Origin: Olsenella intestinalis
Lineage (GTDB): Bacteria; Actinomycetota; Coriobacteriia; Coriobacteriales; Atopobiaceae
DNA length: 64,000 bases
Direction of reading: 5' to 3'
NCBI RefSeq assembly: GCF_023276655.1
Contig: NZ_JALGRK010000001.1
Location: forward strand, 453,501 to 517,500
Made by a program: the position numbers and the translations under genes. Positions 58,996 through 64,000 of the stretch are shown one piece after another; the stretch's first letter is position 1; each line of letters begins with the position of its first letter. The notes under the pieces are model-generated. The model had not been told where the DNA came from. It was given only the letters and a program-made list of their open reading frames with translations, and searched no databases.

Positions 58996-61900
58996 GTGAA
59001 CAAGAGGGCGCGCATTCTCAGGGTCGTGGGCTGGACGCTTGCCGTGATCCTTCTCGCCGTGGTCGTCGTGGCCAACGTTGCCGCCGTGCGTTTCGGCGAG
59101 ACCATCGACTCCTACCTCAACTCGGATCGCGTCGACGCGACGCCTGTGCGCATCGAGACCCAGAAGGCCGCGAGCACCGCCCTCGCCGAGACGATCGAGG
59201 GCGAAGGCGTCGTGCTTCTCGAGAACAAGGGCCGCACGCTGCCGCTGGACGGCGCGGTAGACCGCGTCAACGTGTTCGGCTGGGGCTCGACGCAGTGGGT
59301 CACGGGCGGCTCCGGCTCGGGTGGCGTCTCCGGCGACACCTCGGGCATCCTCGACGCGCTCGCCGCGCGCGGCATCTCCTACAACGAGGACCTCGCCAAG
59401 ATGTACCGCGGCTTCCAGGACTCGCGCCCGTTCCTCGCGGCCGGCTCGCTCAAGACGCTCGACACCGACTTCTGCCAGCTGTACGAGCCGAGCATCGACG
59501 ACGACCGCTACTACAGCGACAACCTACTGCAGCAGGCGCGCGACTACTCCGACACCGCCATCGTCGTGCTGTCGCGCATCTGCGGCGAGAGCATCGACTG
59601 CCCGCGGGCGCAGTACCGCATAACCGAGCGCGGCGGCAAGCCCAAGGTGACGCTCGGCCACCACTACCTCGAGCCCACGCCCGAGGAGGAGGACCTCATC
59701 AGCTACGTCGCGAGCACCTACGACAAGGTGATCGTGCTCGTCAACTCGACCAACCCGATGGAGCTCGGCATCGTCCGGCGCATCCAGGGCGTCGACGCCT
59801 GCATGCTCGCGGGCACCACGGGGACGAGCGCCGCGACTGGCGTGGTCGACGCGCTCTGGGGCACGGTCAACCCCTCCGGTCGTACGGCCGACACCTACCC
59901 CTACGCGTTCGAGACGGACGCGAGCTGGGCCAACTCCGGCCGCGACGGCGAGGGCAGCTACACCGATGGGGCGGGATGCTATCCCGCCGACGGCACCATC
60001 GACCCCAACGTGGGCGGCCTCACCCCCTACGACGCCGTGCGCTACGTCGACTACGTCGAGGGCATCTACGTCGGCTACCGCTGGTTCGAGACGGCCGACG
60101 CGGAGGGCTACTGGGCCGACCGCAACAACGGCTTCGGCTCGGGTTACGCCGGCGTCGTGCAGTACCCCTTCGGCTACGGCCTCTCGTACACGAGCTTCGA
60201 CTGGGAGGTCGCCGAGCGCAACTTCCGCCCCCGCTCCGCGGTCGCCGAGGGAGAGACCCTCGAGCTCAAGGTCAAGGTGACCAACACCGGCGAGGTCGCC
60301 GGCAAGGACGTCGTCCAGCTCTACTTCGCGCCTCCCTACACCAAGGGCGGCATCGAGAAGAGCTCGACCGTGCTCGCCGACTTCGCCAAGACCGACCTGC
60401 TCCAGCCGGGCGAGAGCCAGGAGGTCGCGCTGTCGGTCCCCGTGCGCTCGATGGCCTCCTACGACTGCTATGACGCGAACCATGACGGCCTCACCGGCTG
60501 GGAGCTCGAGGCTGGCGCCTACGAGCTCCAGCTCAAACGCGACGCCCACAACCTCGCCGACTGCGACGATGCCGTCACGCCCTTCCGCGTCGACGAGGAC
60601 ATCCACTTCGCCACGGACCCCGTGACCGGCAGCCAGGTCAAGAACCGCTTCACGGGCGCGGCGGCCGAGGGCGGCGTCTCCATCGACGGAAGGACCACCG
60701 GCGCCGGCATCACCTACCTCACGCGCGCCGACTTCAAGGGCACCTTCCCGTCCAACCGCGCCGCCGACCGCGAGATGGACGACGCCATCAAGATCCTCAA
60801 CATCTACGACGCGGACCTCGCGGCCGCGGCAGACTCCGCCGCCGATAAGAGCGCGACCGTGGCCCAGGCCACGGCGGGGGCTCCGGCGCACGACGTGGCC
60901 CTCGGCGCGAGCGCGCTTGCGTCCGGCGCCCAGGTTCCCCCCGCCGCGACGGACAGGGACGCCTCCTCCTCCGACACGTCTTCCGAGGGCAACGCGTCCT
61001 CCGGTGACTCCTCTGGCATGCACGTGGAGAAGGTCTGCCAGGCGGGCAAGATCACGCCCCTCGGCCGCGCGCTCGGTTCCAACTACAACGATGTCCGCTG
61101 GATCAGCCTGCTCGACAGCCTCACGCCACTCGAGATGAAGAGGATCGTCCTGCACGGCTACACGAGCTCCGCGGTCATCGAGTCGATCGGCAAGCCGCGC
61201 ACCAAGGACCTCGACGGGCCGGCCCAGGTCTCGTCCTTCAACCAGATCGTCTGCGGCATCGGCTATCCCAACCCGACCACGATCGCGCAGACCTGGAACC
61301 GCTCCCTCGCGCACGAGTTCGGCCGCGCCTGCGGCATGGAGTGCGCCATGCTCGGCATCGACGGCTGGTACGCCCCCGGCGTCAACCTGCACCGCAGTCC
61401 CCTGGGTGGCAGGAACTACGAGTTCTACTCCGAGGACCCGCTCCTCTCGGGCGTCTTCGGCGCAGAGACCATCTCCGGCTCGAACGAGACGGGCACCTTC
61501 TGCTACCTCAAGCACCTCGTCTGCAACGAGATGGACAGCTACCGCGACTCCCTCTACACGTGGCTTACCGAGCAGACCCTGCGCGAGCTCTACCTCGAGC
61601 CCTTCCGCATCGCCGTCGAGCACGGCGGCTGCTCGGGCATCATGAGTTCCTATAACCGCCTCGGGGCCGTCTGGTCCGGCGGCTCGCACGCGCTGCTCAC
61701 GACGGTCCTGCGCGGCGAGTGGGGCTTCCATGGCTCGGTCATCACCGACTACTCAGACCACCACAAGTACATGAACGCGGACCAGATGATCCGCGCCGGC
61801 GGCAGCATCTTCATGGACGGGGTCTTCGCCGACGGCAACTTCGCCTTCGACACGTCGAGCAAGAACTTCGACCTGCAGCTGCGCCGCGCCACCAAGGACA

Positions 61901-62115
61901 TCATCTACATCTGGCTCAACGCCCGCGCGAAGAACCTCGCCTACAACGAGACCGCCCAGGCCGCCGGCCTGCCGACGCTCGACCGTCCCATCAAGACGCA
62001 CGGCACCTCGGCCGTGATCGTCGCTGTCTCGCTGATCGACGCCGTCGTCCTCATGGCGGTCCTGCTGCACGTCGTCCATCGCGTCCGCAAGCGCAAGGAG
62101 CTTGGCCTGAAGTAA
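58996..62115 (+). CDS. Membrane-anchored, domain-permuted GH3 glycoside hydrolase
   Basis: 1039 aa, GTG 58996. One N-terminal membrane helix (VVGWTLAVILLAVVVVANVAAV). The usual GH3 order is reversed. The alpha/beta C-domain comes first (about 60-330: EGEGVVLLENKGRTLPL..VFGWGSTQWVTGGSGSGGVSG), then a fibronectin-like domain (about 415-530), a Ser-rich linker, and last the GH3 barrel (about 690-980: DLDGPAQVSSFNQ, GWYAPGVNLHRSPLGGRNYEFYSEDP, IMSSYNRLGAVWSGGSHALLTTVLRGEWGFHGSVITDYSD). The nucleophile is probably Asp918 in ITDYSD. A C-terminal helix and basic tail follow (VIVAVSLIDAVVLMAVLLHVVHRVRKRK). Both ends are membrane-anchored. Beta-glucosidase-type activity is likely; the substrate is unknown. 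Confidence 0.88.
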   Translation: MNKRARILRVVGWTLAVILLAVVVVANVAAVRFGETIDSYLNSDRVDATPVRIETQKAASTALAETIEGEGVVLLENKGRTLPLDGAVDRVNVFGWGSTQWVTGGSGSGGVSGDTSGILDALAARGISYNEDLAKMYRGFQDSRPFLAAGSLKTLDTDFCQLYEPSIDDDRYYSDNLLQQARDYSDTAIVVLSRICGESIDCPRAQYRITERGGKPKVTLGHHYLEPTPEEEDLISYVASTYDKVIVLVNSTNPMELGIVRRIQGVDACMLAGTTGTSAATGVVDALWGTVNPSGRTADTYPYAFETDASWANSGRDGEGSYTDGAGCYPADGTIDPNVGGLTPYDAVRYVDYVEGIYVGYRWFETADAEGYWADRNNGFGSGYAGVVQYPFGYGLSYTSFDWEVAERNFRPRSAVAEGETLELKVKVTNTGEVAGKDVVQLYFAPPYTKGGIEKSSTVLADFAKTDLLQPGESQEVALSVPVRSMASYDCYDANHDGLTGWELEAGAYELQLKRDAHNLADCDDAVTPFRVDEDIHFATDPVTGSQVKNRFTGAAAEGGVSIDGRTTGAGITYLTRADFKGTFPSNRAADREMDDAIKILNIYDADLAAAADSAADKSATVAQATAGAPAHDVALGASALASGAQVPPAATDRDASSSDTSSEGNASSGDSSGMHVEKVCQAGKITPLGRALGSNYNDVRWISLLDSLTPLEMKRIVLHGYTSSAVIESIGKPRTKDLDGPAQVSSFNQIVCGIGYPNPTTIAQTWNRSLAHEFGRACGMECAMLGIDGWYAPGVNLHRSPLGGRNYEFYSEDPLLSGVFGAETISGSNETGTFCYLKHLVCNEMDSYRDSLYTWLTEQTLRELYLEPFRIAVEHGGCSGIMSSYNRLGAVWSGGSHALLTTVLRGEWGFHGSVITDYSDHHKYMNADQMIRAGGSIFMDGVFADGNFAFDTSSKNFDLQLRRATKDIIYIWLNARAKNLAYNETAQAAGLPTLDRPIKTHGTSAVIVAVSLIDAVVLMAVLLHVVHRVRKRKELGLK

Positions 62116-62261
62116 GCCGCCCTGAATGAGCCCGCACGGGCCGCGCGCGCCCTTTGGCCGCTCAATAGCCCAGTATGTGTGGATTTGCGTGCGATAGGGC
62201 TATACTTTGAGGCTGTATATTTATAGACACCCTTACGGTCCCCGACAAAGGACGTATCAGC

Positions 62262-64000
62262 ATGCCAACAACGCGCACCTACCTCGACTACCTCAACGAG
62301 AAGGTCGACATCGCACCCGCAAACAGCCAGGAGGAGCTCGAGGCAGCTGAGATGCTCGGCTCCCTCATGCAGGAGCATGGGCTCGAGGTCCAGATGCAGG
62401 ACTTCGACACCTCCGCCTCGGGCAAGCTCGCGCACTACGGGCTCCACGTCGTCATGTTCGTCGGCATGCTCCTCTCCGGCTTCATCAACACGCCCGTCGG
62501 CCTCATCGGCATGCTGCTCGCCGTCGCCGCCTTCGCCCTGCTCATGCTCGAGCGCAACGGCCGCGACTACCTCTCCAACCTCGGCCCGCGCGCCCGCAGC
62601 CAGAACGTCATCGGCGTGCACCGCGCCAGCGGCCCGCTCGTGATGAAGGGCAACCGCCCCGTCGTCATCGTCGCCCACTACGACACGCCCAACGAGGGCC
62701 TGCTCTACCGCCCGCAGGTCAGCAAGTACCAGCCGCTCGTCTACCGCCTCTGCTTCCCCTGCTCGGTGGCCGTCGCGGTCTGCGCCTTCTTCCAGGTCCT
62801 CGGCTTCGTTCCCGAGGGCTTCCGCCACTTCCTGCTGCTCATCGGCCTCGTCTCCGGCCTGCCTCTCCTCGCGACCGGCGTCGCCGCCATCTACGCGCGC
62901 TTCGCCCCCTGCACCGAGGGCGCCAACGACAACAAGTCCTCCGTCGCCGCCCTGCTCGGCGTCATGGACATGGTCCGTCCTGCCAACGACGAGGCCAAGC
63001 GCTACCTCGCGCTCCACCCGCACGTCGCGCCCGAGCGCGACCTCGACCCCGCCTCCTACGTCCCCACCGGCTACGACGAGGCTCCCGCGGACGACGCCGA
63101 CGCGCTCGCCGCCGACGCCCCGGTCGACGACCTTCCCGCCGAGCCCGGCGCCGCGGACGCCCTCCCCGAGGACGACTTCGCCGAGAAGAGCATGCCCGCC
63201 CTCGACGACGGGTCCGCCTATGAGGGCCAGCCGCTGCCCGCGGAGGACGCCCCCGTCGCCGAGGTGCAGCCCGAGGGCGAGTCCCTCGAGCCTTCCGCCG
63301 ACCCCGAGTCCCAGCCGGCCGCCGAGGACGGTCTCGCGCCCGAGCCCGCGCCCGCCGCTGAGCCCGAGCCTGCGCCCGCGCCCGTCGCCGATGAGCCCAT
63401 CGCGACCGAGCCTGCCGCCGAGCCCGAGTCCGATCTCATGCCCGGCCTGACCGAGATTCCCACGATCGACCCTGCCGTCACGGCCGAGCCCGCCGAGGCC
63501 CTCGCGCCCGCCGCGGCGCCCGCCGCCGAGCACGGCGACCCCTTCGGCGGCAACGTCCGCCGCGGCGCCGACTTCGTGCGCGGTCTGTCGATCCTGCCCG
63601 AGGGCTGCGACATCGTCTACGCCGAGCCCGAGCTCCCCGAGCTCGACCTCTCCGGCCTCCCCGAGGTCCCCGAGATGCCCGTGTTCGACCCGGAGGCTAT
63701 GGCCCACGGCGAGTCCGGCGTGATGCAGCCGCCCGCGCAGGACGCGCCGCTTGACACCATCACGCCCGACGACCTCGCCGCCGACGCGCGCGACGCCGAG
63801 TACGACGAGCACGGCGACGAGCCGTACGACTACGACGACTTCGCCGAGCAGCGCTACGACGGCAGGTACATCCACTACGTGACCTACGACGAGCAGGTCC
63901 CCATCGCCGAGGTCGAGCCCTTCGACGGCTCCGACGAGTCCGTCTCGACTGACGCTGCCGCAACTACGGACGCCCCCGCCGACGGCTCTCCCCTCGCTGG
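62262..64000 (+). CDS. Membrane M28-like metallopeptidase, N-terminal part (runs off window)
   Basis: 579 codons from ATG 62262 (AAAGGA upstream) with no stop before the edge. The start TYLDYLNEKVDIAPANSQEELEAAEMLGSLMQEHGLEVQMQDFD is peptidase-like. Membrane helices follow at about 65-100, then a metal-site-like RPVVIVAHYDTPNEGLLY, more helices (about 160-210), and CTEGANDNKSSVAALLGVMDMVRPA, comparable to the M28 H.D and G..DN.S motifs. From about residue 265 a long Asp/Glu/Pro/Ala-rich insertion begins. A TATACT box lies at about 62201. Likely a membrane aminopeptidase; catalytic competence cannot be judged without the C terminus. Confidence 0.75.
   Translation, partial: MPTTRTYLDYLNEKVDIAPANSQEELEAAEMLGSLMQEHGLEVQMQDFDTSASGKLAHYGLHVVMFVGMLLSGFINTPVGLIGMLLAVAAFALLMLERNGRDYLSNLGPRARSQNVIGVHRASGPLVMKGNRPVVIVAHYDTPNEGLLYRPQVSKYQPLVYRLCFPCSVAVAVCAFFQVLGFVPEGFRHFLLLIGLVSGLPLLATGVAAIYARFAPCTEGANDNKSSVAALLGVMDMVRPANDEAKRYLALHPHVAPERDLDPASYVPTGYDEAPADDADALAADAPVDDLPAEPGAADALPEDDFAEKSMPALDDGSAYEGQPLPAEDAPVAEVQPEGESLEPSADPESQPAAEDGLAPEPAPAAEPEPAPAPVADEPIATEPAAEPESDLMPGLTEIPTIDPAVTAEPAEALAPAAAPAAEHGDPFGGNVRRGADFVRGLSILPEGCDIVYAEPELPELDLSGLPEVPEMPVFDPEAMAHGESGVMQPPAQDAPLDTITPDDLAADARDAEYDEHGDEPYDYDDFAEQRYDGRYIHYVTYDEQVPIAEVEPFDGSDESVSTDAAATTDAPADGSPLA

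Overview
The window is a high-GC chromosomal segment around the replication origin of an actinobacterium, most likely a member of the Coriobacteriia (Olsenella/Atopobiaceae-like). This is inferred from the gene order gyrA-gyrB-dciA-recF-dnaN-dnaA / rpmH-rnpA-yidD-yidC-khpB-rsmG-parA-parB, the protein families present and the base composition. I could run no database search, so the taxonomic call is an inference. Genes left of about 9 kb run leftward (gyrA to dnaA) and those to the right run mainly rightward, as expected for a bidirectional origin. The dnaA-dnaN and dnaA-rpmH spacers carry clusters of TTTTCRACA-like DnaA-box candidates. Five parS sites (TGTTTCACGTGAAACA type) lie between rsmG and parA at 12.8-13.24 kb.

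Layout. 0-9 kb: gyrase, dciA-like gene, recF, dnaN, dnaA and an unusual GHKL-ATPase/winged-helix protein beside the origin. 9.3-15.3 kb: rpmH, rnpA, yidD, yidC, khpB, rsmG, parAB and a small membrane protein; the rsmG-parS part is visibly AT-richer than its surroundings. 15.5-24.2 kb: rlmN, ddl, an exonuclease-helicase of the DinG type, a fused double-WYL regulator and a pyridoxal-type kinase. 24.7-29.7 kb: a leftward type IV pilus-like operon (PilT, minor pilin-like proteins, PilC) headed by a transglutaminase-like lipoprotein. 30-33.4 kb: purE, a class B sortase, purM and purN. 33.5-36.7 kb: a large repeat-containing surface protein. 37-42.2 kb: an AbiE-type toxin-antitoxin pair, an RlmD-type methyltransferase, a diguanylate cyclase, a decayed glyoxalase-fold gene and a RelBE pair. 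42.6-50.7 kb: an EF-G-like GTPase, an expanded-family DUF559-like protein, a CorC-type protein, a CphA-N-like coiled-coil protein, a YtxH protein and a PRC-barrel protein. 50.9-54 kb: an NRAMP-family transporter with Mg-type (NRMT-like) substitutions, paired with a PRC/MgtE-N/CBS membrane protein. 54.4-58.7 kb: a transaldolase-like aldolase, a DeoR regulator and an ascorbate-type PTS (IIA, IIC, IIB). 59-64 kb: a membrane-tethered, domain-permuted GH3 glycosidase and the start of a membrane M28-like peptidase.

The most striking signal is not a gene. The 8-mer GAGAAGAG, usually extended to cGAGAAGAGC, occurs about 36 times by eye in 64 kb (roughly one or two expected by chance). It shows no strand bias, sits in both coding and intergenic DNA, and is sometimes paired as an inverted repeat in terminator-like hairpins. 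This looks like a DNA-uptake or other genome-wide marking sequence, and the window also encodes a type IV pilus-like machine. Two further repeat families are present: a REP-like hairpin at 20.8 and 50.8 kb, each lying next to a GAGAAGAGC copy, and two divergent 211-bp elements with inverted-repeat ends at 24.4 and 45.9 kb.
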